A stretch of DNA of 41,403 nucleotides from Acidiferrobacteraceae bacterium (GTDB taxonomy: Bacteria; Pseudomonadota; Gammaproteobacteria; Acidiferrobacterales; JAJDNE01). Below the pieces are notes generated by a model, which had not been told where the DNA came from, ran no database searches, and saw only the letters and a list, made by a program, of their open reading frames with translations. How positions within the stretch are numbered: the stretch's first letter is position 1; each line of letters opens with the position of its first letter. Below, piece after piece: positions 9,320 through 18,024 of this stretch. A program made the position numbers and the translations under genes. The stretch is from the NCBI GenBank assembly GCA_037388825.1, contig JARRJV010000011.1, positions 21,155-62,557 of the forward strand, given 5' to 3'.

Positions 9320-10438
9320 TGATCCCGGTGTCGCTGCTGCTGCCCATGGCGTGGCGCAATATCTGGCGCAACAAGCGGCGCACCCTGCTCACCATCCTCG
9401 CCCTGGGCATCGGCGTGTGGTCCATGATCGTTCTGGCGGCGCTCATGGATGCCTGGGGCCAGAGCACCTTCGATGCCACCGTGCGGAACCTGACCGGCCA
9501 TGGCCAGATCCATGCGAAAGGCTATCTCGACGACCCCGGCGCGGGACAACTCCCCGGTCGTCCTCGTCGGCATCGACCCCGCGCGCGAACGTGGCCTGTC
9601 ATTCATTGCCAATGCCGTTCATGAAGGTACCCAGCTTGGCAATGCGACCGAACCCACGGTGCTGCTCGGACGCAAGCTTGCCCGGCGTCTGCACACCGGC
9701 GTCGGCAGGCGCGTTGTTCTCATGAGTCAGGGACGGACGGGCAACATCGCTGAACGGGGATTCCGCGTGGTTGGAATCTTTACCGCCGAGAACGAGCAAC
9801 TGGAAACCCGTCTGGTGTTCGTCCCCATTGAGCAGGCGCAAGGCATGCTCGACATCGGAACGCAGATCTCCGAGATCGCCTTTGTGCTGCATGACATCAA
9901 CAAACTGCCGCGCTTCCTGCAGCGTCTGCGTACGGCCGCCCCGGCACTGGACGTATCTTCCTGGTCGGAGCTGGAGCCCTTCACCGCCGCCATCCTGCAG
10001 ATCTCCGACGGCACCGTCGCGCTGTGGACGGTCGTCATGTTCATCCTCGTGGCCTTCGGCGTGGTCAATACCCTGCTCATGGCGGTATACGAGCGTACCC
10101 GGGAGTTCGGCATTCTCCAGGCCCTGGGCCTGCGACCCCGGCTGATTCTGATACAGGTATTGATGGAGTCCCTGGCCCTGGTAGGGATTGGCGTGGTGGT
10201 CGGTCTCGCCGGCGGCGCGCTGACGGTTCTCTCCTTCCACAATGGCCTGGATCTCGGCGTGCTTGCCAAGGGTGCGGTCATGTTCGGCGCCAGCCGGGTT
10301 CTGCACCCGCAGCTGAATGTAACCGAATCGGTCTATATTGGTCTGTTCGTCTGGGGCATGGGGATCCTCACCAGCCTGTATCCTGCCTGGCGCGCCGCGC
10401 GCGAGGTGCCCGTGGAAACCATCAACAAGTCCTATTAG
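9319..10438 (+). pseudogene. Second FtsX-type ABC permease, apparently broken
   Basis: The start is GTG at 9319, overlapping the previous stop by one base. The N-terminal part (LPMAWRNIWRNKRRT, one helix, then GHIHAKGYLDDP-like sequence, here GHGQIHAKGYLDDP) runs in one frame to about 9537. The protein then continues in a different frame from about 9542 (RDNSPVVLVGIDPAR) to 10438, with the periplasmic domain, ERTREFGILQALGLRP and the final helices. In the neighbouring permease about 38 residues separate the equivalent blocks YHDDP and QIVGVQP, and here almost none do. An internal segment and the reading phase therefore appear lost. The larger remaining frame (9500-10438, 312 residues) lacks the N-terminal helix. 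No ABC ATPase gene follows. Confidence 0.7.
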
Positions 10439-10449
10439 TGCGCTTCACC

Positions 10450-10486
10450 GCCCGCGGCCGGGAACCGGCGGGCATGATTTTTGTTT
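10450..10486 (+). terminator. Rho-independent terminator after the permease genes
   Basis: GCCCGC pairs with GCGGGC (10450-10473, with inner GG/CC pairs and one bulge) around a CCGGGAA loop. The T-rich stretch ATTTTTGTTT follows. It lies 12 bases after the permease stop and separates this operon from the cyd genes. Confidence 0.6.
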
Positions 10487-10510
10487 CATCTTTCCTTTAC
10501 GTCTTCCGTA

Positions 10511-10539
10511 TTGAAGTTCGCAAGCGGCGGCGCTATGGT
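10511..10539 (+). promoter_or_regulatory. Putative sigma-70 promoter for the cyd operon
   Basis: TTGAAG at 10511-10516 and TATGGT at 10534-10539 are separated by 17 bases. The pair sits 33 bases before the start of the CydP-like gene and just after the terminator of the preceding operon. Inferred from sequence only. Confidence 0.45.
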
Positions 10540-10571
10540 CGGGAGCCTGTTTACAAGGACAGTGCATAACC

Positions 10572-10943
10572 ATGTACCCGGGCAAACACGCCCAGGGCTA
10601 CCCGGTCGATGCGGACCCCTGGCACCCGCCAGGCCACCGGTCCCTGGGAAACGCAAGCAGGCTGGCGGCATCGCGCTCGCGGCAATCCCGGCTTGCGCCA
10701 ACCGAGCCCCAGGGAACGACACCGCAGCCGCGCATACTGGGGCGCGAAATCACCGTCGCCCTGCTGCTGAAGCTCATACTGCTGTTCGCAATCTGGCTCG
10801 CCTTCTTCAGCCATCCCCTTGATCGAAAGCTCGGCGCAAGCGACATGGATCGCCTGCTGCTCGGCAACACAATCCCGCCGTCCTTGACACACAATCGCCC
10901 CGCCGCATCCGGACCAGACAAGGAGGACCGCCATGACCCCTGA
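10572..10943 (+). CDS. cydP: CydP-like small subunit/accessory protein of cytochrome bd
   Basis: A 123-residue protein with one membrane helix (residues 62-78). The block REITVALLLKLILLFAIW followed by AFFSHPL is the signature of the small CydP-like proteins encoded just upstream of cydA in many proteobacteria. The first 55 residues are polar, basic and of low conservation, so the true start may be later. The ATG at 10572 has AAGGA about 12 bases upstream. The gene overlaps cydA by 11 bases, so translation is probably coupled. It presumably assists or joins the quinol oxidase in the inner membrane. Assignment rests on the hydrophobic block and position. Confidence 0.65.
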   Translation: MYPGKHAQGYPVDADPWHPPGHRSLGNASRLAASRSRQSRLAPTEPQGTTPQPRILGREITVALLLKLILLFAIWLAFFSHPLDRKLGASDMDRLLLGNTIPPSLTHNRPAASGPDKEDRHDP

Positions 10944-12501
10944 AAGCGTCGTTGATCTGTCGCGGCTGCAATTCGCCCTGACCGCGATGTATCACTTCCT
11001 TTTCGTCCCGCTGACCCTGGGTCTGTCGTTTCTCCTGGCGATCATGGAATCGGTGTATGTGATGACCGGCCGCCAGGTGTACAAGGACATGACCCGTTTC
11101 TGGGGCAAGCTGTTCGGCATCAACTTCGCCATGGGGGTTGCCACCGGCCTCACGCTGGAGTTCCAGTTCGGTACCAACTGGGCCTACTACTCGCACTATG
11201 TCGGCGACATCTTTGGTGCACCGCTGGCGATCGAGGGACTGATGGCCTTCTTTCTTGAATCGACTTTCGTCGGTCTTTTCTTTTTTGGCTGGGACCGGCT
11301 GTCGAAGGTGCAACACCTGGTCGTCACCTGGCTGGTCGCCCTGGGGTCCAGCCTTTCGGCACTGTGGATCCTGGTCGCCAACGGATGGATGCAAAATCCG
11401 GTGGGCACGGTTTTCAACTACGAGACCATGCGCATGGAATTGGCCAGCTTCCCTGCGGTTCTGCTCAACCCCGTGGCCCAGGTCAAGTTCGTGCACACGG
11501 TCGCGGCCGGATATGTGACGGGCTCCATGTTCGTTCTTGGGCTGAGTGCGTTCTACATGCTCAAGGGGCGGGACCTCCCGTTCGCCCGCCGCTCGTTCGC
11601 AGTCGCGGCGGGATTCGGACTCGCGGCGGTTCTCTCGGTCATCGTCCTCGGTGACGAGAGCGGCTACACCCTGGGTGACGTGCAGAAGACCAAGCTGGCG
11701 ACCATCGAAGCGGAGTGGCATACGCAGAAACCGCCGGCGGCATTCACCTTGTTCGGCATTCCCGATGACAAGCAGATGACGACCCACTACGCCGTGCGCG
11801 TACCGTGGGCGCTGGGGCTAATCGCCACGCGCTCGGTGGATACGCCGGTCACCGGGATCGAGGAACTGATTGCCCAGCACAAGACCCGAATCCGCAGCGG
11901 CATGCTGGCCTACGGGGCACTGCAGAAACTTCGCAGCGGCGACAAGAGTGCCGCGGTAAAACGGACCTTCGAACAACACCGCCGTGACCTGGGATACGGA
12001 TTGCTGCTCAAGCGCTACGTGCCGAATGTCGTCGATGCCACAGCTGCCGACATCGATCGGGCCGCACGGGGCACCATCCCCAGAGTCCCCATCATGTTCT
12101 GGTCCTTCCGCCTCAGGGTTGCAGCCGGATTCTGGATGTTGTTCGTGTTCGCGTCCGCGTTTTACTTCTGTGCCCGACGCACCGCCGGCGAAAAGCGCTG
12201 GCTGTTGCGTGCGGCGCTGTACAGCATCCCGATCCCGTGGATCGCGGCCGAACTGGGCTGGGTGGTAGCCGAGTACGGGCGCCAGCCCTGGTCCATTGGC
12301 GAGATTCTGCCCACGTTCCTCAGTACGTCGAGCCTCTCTACCGGGGACCTGGTGTTCAGTCTGATCGGCTTCGGTCTGTTTTACACGTCACTGCTGGCGG
12401 TGGAGCTGTACCTGATGTTCAAGTACGCACGGCTGGGACCCAGCAGTCTCGGCGAGGGTCGCTACCATTTCGAGCGTAGTCCGGCCACCGCCCAATCCTG
12501 A
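10933..12501 (+). CDS. cydA: Cytochrome bd quinol oxidase subunit I
   Basis: A 522-residue heme-bearing subunit of the quinol:O2 oxidoreductase in the inner membrane, the same length as E. coli CydA and of the long Q-loop type (GDESGYTLGDVQKTKLA and the following loop). Ligand His21 (E. coli His19), His188 (His186), Glu101 and Glu109 (proton path Glu99 and Glu107) and Glu447 in AEYGRQPW (Glu445) are all present. The residue aligned with E. coli Met393, the second axial ligand of heme b558, is Arg395 (AGG at 12115-12117, in FWSFRLRVAAG versus YFAFRIMVACG). This is unusual: either a real change or a sequence error. AAGGAGG lies before the ATG. It is first of the cydA-cydB-cydX set and overlaps the CydP-like gene. 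Confidence 0.96.
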   Translation: MTPESVVDLSRLQFALTAMYHFLFVPLTLGLSFLLAIMESVYVMTGRQVYKDMTRFWGKLFGINFAMGVATGLTLEFQFGTNWAYYSHYVGDIFGAPLAIEGLMAFFLESTFVGLFFFGWDRLSKVQHLVVTWLVALGSSLSALWILVANGWMQNPVGTVFNYETMRMELASFPAVLLNPVAQVKFVHTVAAGYVTGSMFVLGLSAFYMLKGRDLPFARRSFAVAAGFGLAAVLSVIVLGDESGYTLGDVQKTKLATIEAEWHTQKPPAAFTLFGIPDDKQMTTHYAVRVPWALGLIATRSVDTPVTGIEELIAQHKTRIRSGMLAYGALQKLRSGDKSAAVKRTFEQHRRDLGYGLLLKRYVPNVVDATAADIDRAARGTIPRVPIMFWSFRLRVAAGFWMLFVFASAFYFCARRTAGEKRWLLRAALYSIPIPWIAAELGWVVAEYGRQPWSIGEILPTFLSTSSLSTGDLVFSLIGFGLFYTSLLAVELYLMFKYARLGPSSLGEGRYHFERSPATAQS

Positions 12502-12528
12502 AGATCGCGAAGCAATGGAGATACGACC

Positions 12529-13671
12529 ATGATATTCGACTACGAAACACTCAAGGTTATCTGGTGGTGCTTCGTCGGGGTATTGCTCATCGGGTTTGCC
12601 GTAACCGACGGTTTCGATCTTGGCGTCGGCGCGCTTCTGCCCTTTGTTGCAAAGACCGATGAAGAGCGCCGCGTCGTGATCAACAGTGTCGGACCCGTCT
12701 GGGACGGCAACCAGGTGTGGCTGATCCTGGGGGGCGGCGCGCTGTTTGCCGCCTGGCCCCTGGTGTACGCGGCCGCGTTTTCCGGATTCTATATCGCCAT
12801 GCTGCTGGTCCTGTTCTCGCTGATCCTGCGACCGGGCGGTTTTGACTACCGCAGCAAGATGCCGGGCACCCGTTGGCGCAGTTTCTGGGACTGGTGCCTG
12901 TTCGTCGCCGGTGCCGTGCCAGCACTGGTCCTGGGCGTCGCCTTCGGCAACCTGTTGCAGGGTGTGCCATTCCATTTTGACGACAGCCTGCGTTCCTACT
13001 ACAGCGGCAACTTTTTCGGTTTGCTCAACCCCTTTGCCCTGCTTGCCGGCGTCGTCAGCCTGTCCATGCTGGTGCTGCACGGCGCCCTGTTCCTGCAGAT
13101 CCGCACCGATGGGGAGATTCGCCGGCGTGCCCGCGCGGCGGCAATGTTGTTCGGTGGCATCTTCGTCCTCGCCTTTGCCATCGCCGGCTTGTGGCTGGCC
13201 TTCGGCATCAGGGGTTATCGCATCGTGTCCATCCCGGACGTCAACGCCGCGGTCGACCCCCTGACCAAGGTGGTGCAGAAGGCCCCAGGCGCCTGGCTGG
13301 ACAACTATCACACGTATCCCTGGATGATTCTCGCGCCGGTCCTCGGCTTCGTCGGTGCAACCCTGGCGATGTGGATGTCGGCGCGCAAGCGGCCCGGAGC
13401 CGGCTTTGTGTTCAGCGGCCTCGCCGCCGCTGGCGTAATCCTGACCACCGGATTGTCCATGTTTCCATTCATCATGCCGTCAAGCACGGTGCCGAACAGC
13501 AGCCTCACGGCATGGGACGCGACTTCCAGTCACTGGACCTTGACCTGGATGTTCTGGGCGACCATCGTGTTTCTGCCCATCGTGCTCGCCTACACCAGCT
13601 GGGTCTATCGCAAGCTGCGCGGCCCGGTCACGGTCGAGCGCATTCGGGAAACCACGCATAGCGCGTACTGA
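12529..13671 (+). CDS. cydB: Cytochrome bd quinol oxidase subunit II
   Basis: A 380-residue polytopic subunit II that pairs with CydA. The N-terminus MIFDYETLKVIWW and the block FAVTDGFDLGVGALLPF are diagnostic, followed by GPVWDGNQVWLILGGGALFAAWP and the C-terminal MFPFIMPSS segment. The family-conserved residues around Trp57/Asp58 (VWDGN) are present. Length matches E. coli CydB (379). It starts 27 bases after cydA, so it belongs to the same transcript. CydB gives structural support to the heme-carrying subunit and carries no heme ligands of its own in the E. coli enzyme apart from quinone or lipid contacts. Confidence 0.96.
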   Translation: MIFDYETLKVIWWCFVGVLLIGFAVTDGFDLGVGALLPFVAKTDEERRVVINSVGPVWDGNQVWLILGGGALFAAWPLVYAAAFSGFYIAMLLVLFSLILRPGGFDYRSKMPGTRWRSFWDWCLFVAGAVPALVLGVAFGNLLQGVPFHFDDSLRSYYSGNFFGLLNPFALLAGVVSLSMLVLHGALFLQIRTDGEIRRRARAAAMLFGGIFVLAFAIAGLWLAFGIRGYRIVSIPDVNAAVDPLTKVVQKAPGAWLDNYHTYPWMILAPVLGFVGATLAMWMSARKRPGAGFVFSGLAAAGVILTTGLSMFPFIMPSSTVPNSSLTAWDATSSHWTLTWMFWATIVFLPIVLAYTSWVYRKLRGPVTVERIRETTHSAY

Positions 13672-13692
13672 AAACCGGAAGGAGAATCGGAT

Positions 13693-13803
13693 ATGTGGTA
13701 TTTCACCTGGATTCTTGGCGTGTTACTCGCATGCGCCTTCGGCATCGTGAATGTCATGTGGCTGGAGGCAGAGCACTGTCTCGGGCCAGACGATGAAGAC
13801 TGA
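13693..13803 (+). CDS. cydX: Cytochrome bd small subunit CydX
   Basis: A 36-residue single-helix protein that begins MWYFTWILGVLLACAFGIVN, very close to the E. coli CydX start MWYFAWILGTLLACSFG. An acidic tail follows (EAEHCLGPDDED). GGAGA/AGGAG lies about 11 bases before the ATG. It starts 21 bases after cydB. In E. coli CydX binds CydA and stabilises the heme b595/d site. The gene is too short for most gene finders and is easily missed. Confidence 0.93.
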   Translation: MWYFTWILGVLLACAFGIVNVMWLEAEHCLGPDDED

Positions 13804-13857
13804 GCGGATGGTGCTACGGCAGGCACCGGGCGAGTCCACCCGCGACGAGGCCACACC

Positions 13858-15039
13858 GTGTCGGTAGAAAACTACGACTATCTCATCGTTGGTGGCGGCA
13901 TGACCGCGGACGCGGCCGTCCGCGGGATCCGTGAGCGCGATGTAAACGGAACCATCGCCGTACTTTGCGCGGAAGGGCACCCGCCCTATGACCGCCCGCC
14001 CCTGTCGAAGAAGTTGTGGGCCGGCAAGGAGCCGGACTCCATCTGGCGCAACACCGCGGATGCCGGCGCCGAGATTCTACTGAATACCCGTGCGGTTCGC
14101 GGCGATACGGGAACAAAGACCGTCGAAGACGCACGCGGAGATCAGTACCGGTACGACAAGCTCCTGGTCGCGACCGGGGGAACACCCCGACGTCTGCCGT
14201 CGGTGACGGACGGGATCGTGTATTTTCGTACATTCGATGACTACCAACATGTCCGCGAACTTGCTGACCGCAAGTCGGAATTCGTCGTTGTCGGTGGCGG
14301 GTTCATCGGCTCGGAAATTGCCGCGGCGCTGGCCATGATTGATTGTCGCGTCACCATGGTATTTCCGGATACGGGGATTGGATCGAGGATCTATCCGCCC
14401 TCCCTGGGAAATTTCCTGGACGCCTACTATCGCGAACGGGGCGTGGATGTACGCGAACAGGAGCGAATCCAGCTAGTGGAGAGGAGTGGCGGACGATACT
14501 CGGTCTACACCGAAAATGGTGACGTAATCGAGGCGGATGCGGTCATTGCCGGAATCGGCATCGAACCGGAAGTAACATTCGCGCAATCGCTGGGCCTGGT
14601 GATTGACAATGGTGTGGTGGTCGACGAACTACTGTGTGCAGCAGCGGACATCTTTGCCGCCGGTGACGTCGCCAACTACCAGGATGCCGCCCTGGGCGTA
14701 CGCCGGCGCGTGGAACACGAGGACAACGCCAACACCATGGGCGCCATGGCCGGACGCAACATGGCCGGCGGCTCGGAACGATATGAGCACCTGCCGTACT
14801 TCTATTCCGACCTGTTCGACCTTGGCTATGAGGCCGTCGGCGAGCTCGGCGCCGACATGGAGATCGTGGAGGACTGGGTCGAGCCGTTTCACAAAGGCGT
14901 GCTTTACTACCTCAGGGATGGCCGGGTTCGCGGGGTCCTGTTGTGGAATACCTGGGATCGTGTCGACGCCGCGCGCGATCTGATCCGGGGCCGCGAGAGC
15001 CACACCGCCGCCGACCTCGCTGGACGAATCCGCGATTAG
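13858..15039 (+). CDS. FAD-dependent pyridine nucleotide-disulfide oxidoreductase, AIF/ferredoxin reductase-like
   Basis: A 393-residue two-dinucleotide-fold flavoprotein. The N-terminal FAD site is YLIVGGGMTADAAVRGI (residues 8-24), with PPYDRPPLSKK at 42-52. The NAD(P) site is VVVGGGFIGSEIAAAL near residue 142. The FAD-closing block AADIFAAGDVANY lies near 262. The C-terminal domain resembles apoptosis-inducing factor and rubredoxin/ferredoxin reductases rather than glutathione reductase, and no redox-active CxxxxC pair is visible. The start is GTG at 13858 and the gene lies 54 bases after cydX, so it may be cotranscribed. Its electron partner is unknown. Bases 14851-14932 recur as a fragment near 28.3 kb. 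Confidence 0.88.
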   Translation: MSVENYDYLIVGGGMTADAAVRGIRERDVNGTIAVLCAEGHPPYDRPPLSKKLWAGKEPDSIWRNTADAGAEILLNTRAVRGDTGTKTVEDARGDQYRYDKLLVATGGTPRRLPSVTDGIVYFRTFDDYQHVRELADRKSEFVVVGGGFIGSEIAAALAMIDCRVTMVFPDTGIGSRIYPPSLGNFLDAYYRERGVDVREQERIQLVERSGGRYSVYTENGDVIEADAVIAGIGIEPEVTFAQSLGLVIDNGVVVDELLCAAADIFAAGDVANYQDAALGVRRRVEHEDNANTMGAMAGRNMAGGSERYEHLPYFYSDLFDLGYEAVGELGADMEIVEDWVEPFHKGVLYYLRDGRVRGVLLWNTWDRVDAARDLIRGRESHTAADLAGRIRD

Positions 15040-15266
15040 CCGTCGCCATCCCCCTTTTGTCCCGCGGCCCACGGTGCAATCCACCCGCAGGGCGGCATGT
15101 AGGTCAGCCGATAAGAGCCAGACGAGCAGGACTTTTGTGCCACAGAAATTGACCGCGATGGCTCCGCCCGCACCAGGGCCTCCTGGATCTTGGTCTCGCC
15201 CCAGACTGGGTCACAAGCGCGCCCCCGATCCCGGGGATCACACCGCCGGGAGAGCGGGAGATTTGA

Positions 15267-15280
15267 CCCTGCCGGCAGGG
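15267..15280. terminator. Perfect palindrome between convergent genes, possible weak terminator
   Basis: CCCTGCCGGCAGGG is a 14-base perfect inverted repeat, 19 bases past the end of the cyclase gene (minus strand) in the 260-base gap between convergent genes. It lacks a clear T-run. The rest of the gap holds nothing I can name. Confidence 0.3.
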
Positions 15281-15299
15281 CAATCAGCGATCTGAATCG

Positions 15300-17627
15300 C
15301 TACTTCGCATTCATGTAGACCACGGACGGGTCTTCGACTTCCGGTACCTGCTTTTCGTACTCCCGACATCTCGACAGGTAGAACCGCGAGGGCCCGTCCC
15401 CCGGGTAGTCCTTCAGGATGGCCTCGAACAGGGTTGCCGCACTTGCCCATTGCTGGCTCTGAAAGGCATTGAATGCTTCGGCAAAACGCGTGCACAGCTG
15501 ATTCACTGACGCACTCGCTTTGTCGCGCTCGCCCAGCACTTCGAGCACGTAAATCGGCTCAGCCTTGCCAACCAGAACAAACTGTCCGACGGGGCGCAAC
15601 AGAAGATTGTCTGCGCCACCCACCACGGCGTGGCTTGCCAAAACATGGGTACCCAGGTGCTTGTTGAGGCTTTCCAGGCGGGCTGCGGTATTGGCGCAGT
15701 CACCAAGGATGCTATAGCCGAGACGCCCGCCGCCGCCTGTATGCCCAAGGTAGAACTGCCCCTCCTCCATACCGACGCGACCATAAAGATTGACGCCTTC
15801 CGTCTCGGCATTGAATTGGTCTACCGCGTCCAGCATTGCCAGTGCCGCGAGCGGCGCCTGGCTCCGATCAAGTGTTTCCGCCGAAGCGGCAGTCCATGCA
15901 CACATGATCGTGTCCGCATGAAACTCCGTGACGTCCACGTGGTATCGTTTCAGGGCAGAAGCCAGCGCGTCAAAGTAGGAATTCATGAAAACGGCGAGCC
16001 GGCTCGGATCCATCGTTTGCGAAATGGAAGTGAAACCCGACATGTCCGTCGCGAAGCAAATTCCATACACAACCTTGTTGAGGGTGTTCGGATCGAGCTC
16101 CGTGTCCGTAAGCTGCCGTGCCACATCCTCCGGCAGGTAGTAGCTGACCGCCTTGCTGAGCCGAGTGACCCCGCGACGTTTGAGTAGATATTGCCCAAGG
16201 AGACCGACGAACAAGGCCAGGGGCAATTGAACCAGGACCGGTGTTGCCAGCGGCAGCCAGACGTTGGCGCTATTGAACGCGAACTGGACACCGACCGCGT
16301 ACAGAACGGTCAGAACAAGTGCCAACGGCACGGCAAGCACGGCGGCCAAGAGGTACGTGCCACTGCCGAGAATGAATCCCAGCAGGAACAGGGTCGAGAA
16401 CGTGGTAATCGCGCTGCTGGGCACCAGTGTGCGATTCGTCAGCAGATTGGCAAAGGCAGTCGCCGCAATCTCGACACCACTGAGGTCGACCCCGTCGTCC
16501 CGCGTGAATACGGTGTAGAAGCGGTCGGGCTGACCGGGATCGTAAAGGTCTGAAAAACCGACGAAAACGACCTTGCCGGCAAGATTCAGGTCGACCTTAC
16601 CTTGTCCGGCATTCGAGCCCGCGATGACCGTATTGTACGGAATGGTCGGGATGGTTCCGGGTGGGCCGTAGAAATTCAAATAACGATTGTTGTGGCCGTC
16701 GTAGAGCGCGGTCAGGACCTTCATCAACTGGAAATCGCGGGCATCCAGCCCCCGCGCCCTTTCCGCAGACAGGATCTGCAATATTTTCTTGCCCAGTGCA
16801 GGATCGGTGTTGAACATGCGGCGAACTGTGCGCATCATCCGGCCGAAATCGTCTGCGCTTACTGTCCCGTCGAGGCGTTGTGGCAGGTTGGCTACCCCGG
16901 TTGCCCCTGCCTGCTTGAGGATCTGCAGCCACTGCGGGTACACGTCCCTTGCGTACACTTGCAGTGCGGCCACGGGCATGGTCGGCGCATCCCCGACACT
17001 GGGCTTGAAGGCCCAGAACTGAAAGACATTCACCTGCACCTTCGGCAAAGGAAATGGCGCAAGCACCACGGCCGATTTCGCCAGCGAGGGAATTGGCGGT
17101 ATGAGCTCCTCGGTCCAGATGGTGCCGGTCTGCCGGCCGTTCACGTCAAAGACCGGCTGGCGCATGCCATTGAGTCTCTCGAACAGTACTACCCGCTTCG
17201 CTGCCGCCACGTCCCGGGCGAACCGTAGGTCATCGCTGTGCGATTTCGGCCGCTGGAAGTCCATGTCGAATACGATGGCAGAAGCGCCCAGACTGGCGAG
17301 GCGCTCTATCAAACGGCCATGGATGGAGCGGGGCCAATCGCGGGGAAGGCGGGGCAAACCAAGTCCGTGCGCCGCGCGCTCGTTGATGGCGACGACCGCG
17401 ACCTTGGGCGGCGGTTGAACAGCCCCCCGCATATGGAACATCCAGGTGAGGCCAACTTCCTTCTCGAAGTCGTTACCGAGCGGAGTCAGCGCAAGAATGG
17501 CGCCAAGCAGACCCGTCACTACTCCGACCACCAGACCCTTCCACCAGCGACCCTTGAGGGAGCTGACGCCGGTTCCTTTGTGGGCCTTGGGTCGTTTGGT
17601 ACTGGTATCGGTCTGTCTGGCTTTCAT
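15300..17627 (-). CDS. CHASE2-domain class III nucleotidyl (adenylate/guanylate) cyclase
   Basis: A 775-residue membrane receptor cyclase. Residues 31-50 form a first helix. A periplasmic CHASE2 sensor follows (about 55-395, with VAVVAINERAAHGLG, DMDFQRPKS and DLSGVEIAATAFANLLTN), then three helices (about 405-490) and a cytoplasmic class III catalytic domain (about 515-700). Metal-binding Asp528 (ATDMSGFTS) and Asp572 (HADTIM) and the transition-state pair Asn646/Arg650 (CANTAARLE) are all present, so activity is plausible. The position that is Lys in typical adenylyl cyclases is Glu568, as in guanylyl cyclases, and its partner is Ser639, so the product could be cAMP or cGMP. The tail (about 710-775) has a TPR-like helical stretch. 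No clear Shine-Dalgarno is seen. A terminator upstream suggests its own promoter. Confidence 0.9.
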   Translation of the reverse strand: MKARQTDTSTKRPKAHKGTGVSSLKGRWWKGLVVGVVTGLLGAILALTPLGNDFEKEVGLTWMFHMRGAVQPPPKVAVVAINERAAHGLGLPRLPRDWPRSIHGRLIERLASLGASAIVFDMDFQRPKSHSDDLRFARDVAAAKRVVLFERLNGMRQPVFDVNGRQTGTIWTEELIPPIPSLAKSAVVLAPFPLPKVQVNVFQFWAFKPSVGDAPTMPVAALQVYARDVYPQWLQILKQAGATGVANLPQRLDGTVSADDFGRMMRTVRRMFNTDPALGKKILQILSAERARGLDARDFQLMKVLTALYDGHNNRYLNFYGPPGTIPTIPYNTVIAGSNAGQGKVDLNLAGKVVFVGFSDLYDPGQPDRFYTVFTRDDGVDLSGVEIAATAFANLLTNRTLVPSSAITTFSTLFLLGFILGSGTYLLAAVLAVPLALVLTVLYAVGVQFAFNSANVWLPLATPVLVQLPLALFVGLLGQYLLKRRGVTRLSKAVSYYLPEDVARQLTDTELDPNTLNKVVYGICFATDMSGFTSISQTMDPSRLAVFMNSYFDALASALKRYHVDVTEFHADTIMCAWTAASAETLDRSQAPLAALAMLDAVDQFNAETEGVNLYGRVGMEEGQFYLGHTGGGGRLGYSILGDCANTAARLESLNKHLGTHVLASHAVVGGADNLLLRPVGQFVLVGKAEPIYVLEVLGERDKASASVNQLCTRFAEAFNAFQSQQWASAATLFEAILKDYPGDGPSRFYLSRCREYEKQVPEVEDPSVVYMNAK

Positions 17628-18024
17628 ACGGGAATGTTGTCAGAGATTCGCTGTTTGATCCATATCCGCGCAAGGCGTCGAATCACGGACCACTTCGTGG
17701 CCCGCGAACTCATGCGTTGGTAGTCAAAGCACGCGGCATTTGCGCGGAGTGGCGCTTGGCCACCATGGGCAGAAATGCCGAGCTGCCCCGTGAATGCACG
17801 AAGCAAGAAAAACGCCCCCTTCCGGGGGCGTTCCGCTACCGATCGCATGTCTTTCCGATCAATACGTGACCCAAGCGCAGGACCGGACCACCTACGAAAG
17901 CAAAGGCCGGGGCTGCGCCATGATCGCCCGTCTCAATCGAAGAGAACGTCAAGCCGCGCTACAAGTTCCGGCGGGGCGTGGCCACGCCCGATCATCGCAG
18001 CGTGGCCCCGCCTGCTCGTTACCA
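17628..18024. other. Non-coding gap upstream of the cyclase
   Basis: This 397-base gap separates the cyclase from the secreted-protein gene. It contains the minus-strand terminator at 17803-17832 and a 16-base perfect palindrome GGGCGTGGCCACGCCC at 17974-17989, a candidate protein-binding site or hairpin in the 3' region of the secreted-protein transcript. No convincing gene or promoter was found. Confidence 0.5.
17803..17832 (-). terminator. Rho-independent terminator after the secreted-protein gene
   Basis: Read on the minus strand, AACGCCCCC-GGAA-GGGGGCGTT forms a nine-pair stem followed directly by a T-rich tract (TTTCTTG). It lies about 190 bases past the stop of the secreted-protein gene and upstream of the cyclase, so the cyclase is probably transcribed separately. 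Confidence 0.75.

Noticed and set aside
8866-9624. A 252-codon frame that spans both broken permease genes
   Set aside because: It covers the wrong phase of the first permease and then the right phase of the start of the second; it is not one protein.
15074-15295. Small frame in the gap after the flavoprotein gene
   Set aside because: Pro/Ser/Arg-rich composition, no ribosome binding site, and no similarity I recognise.
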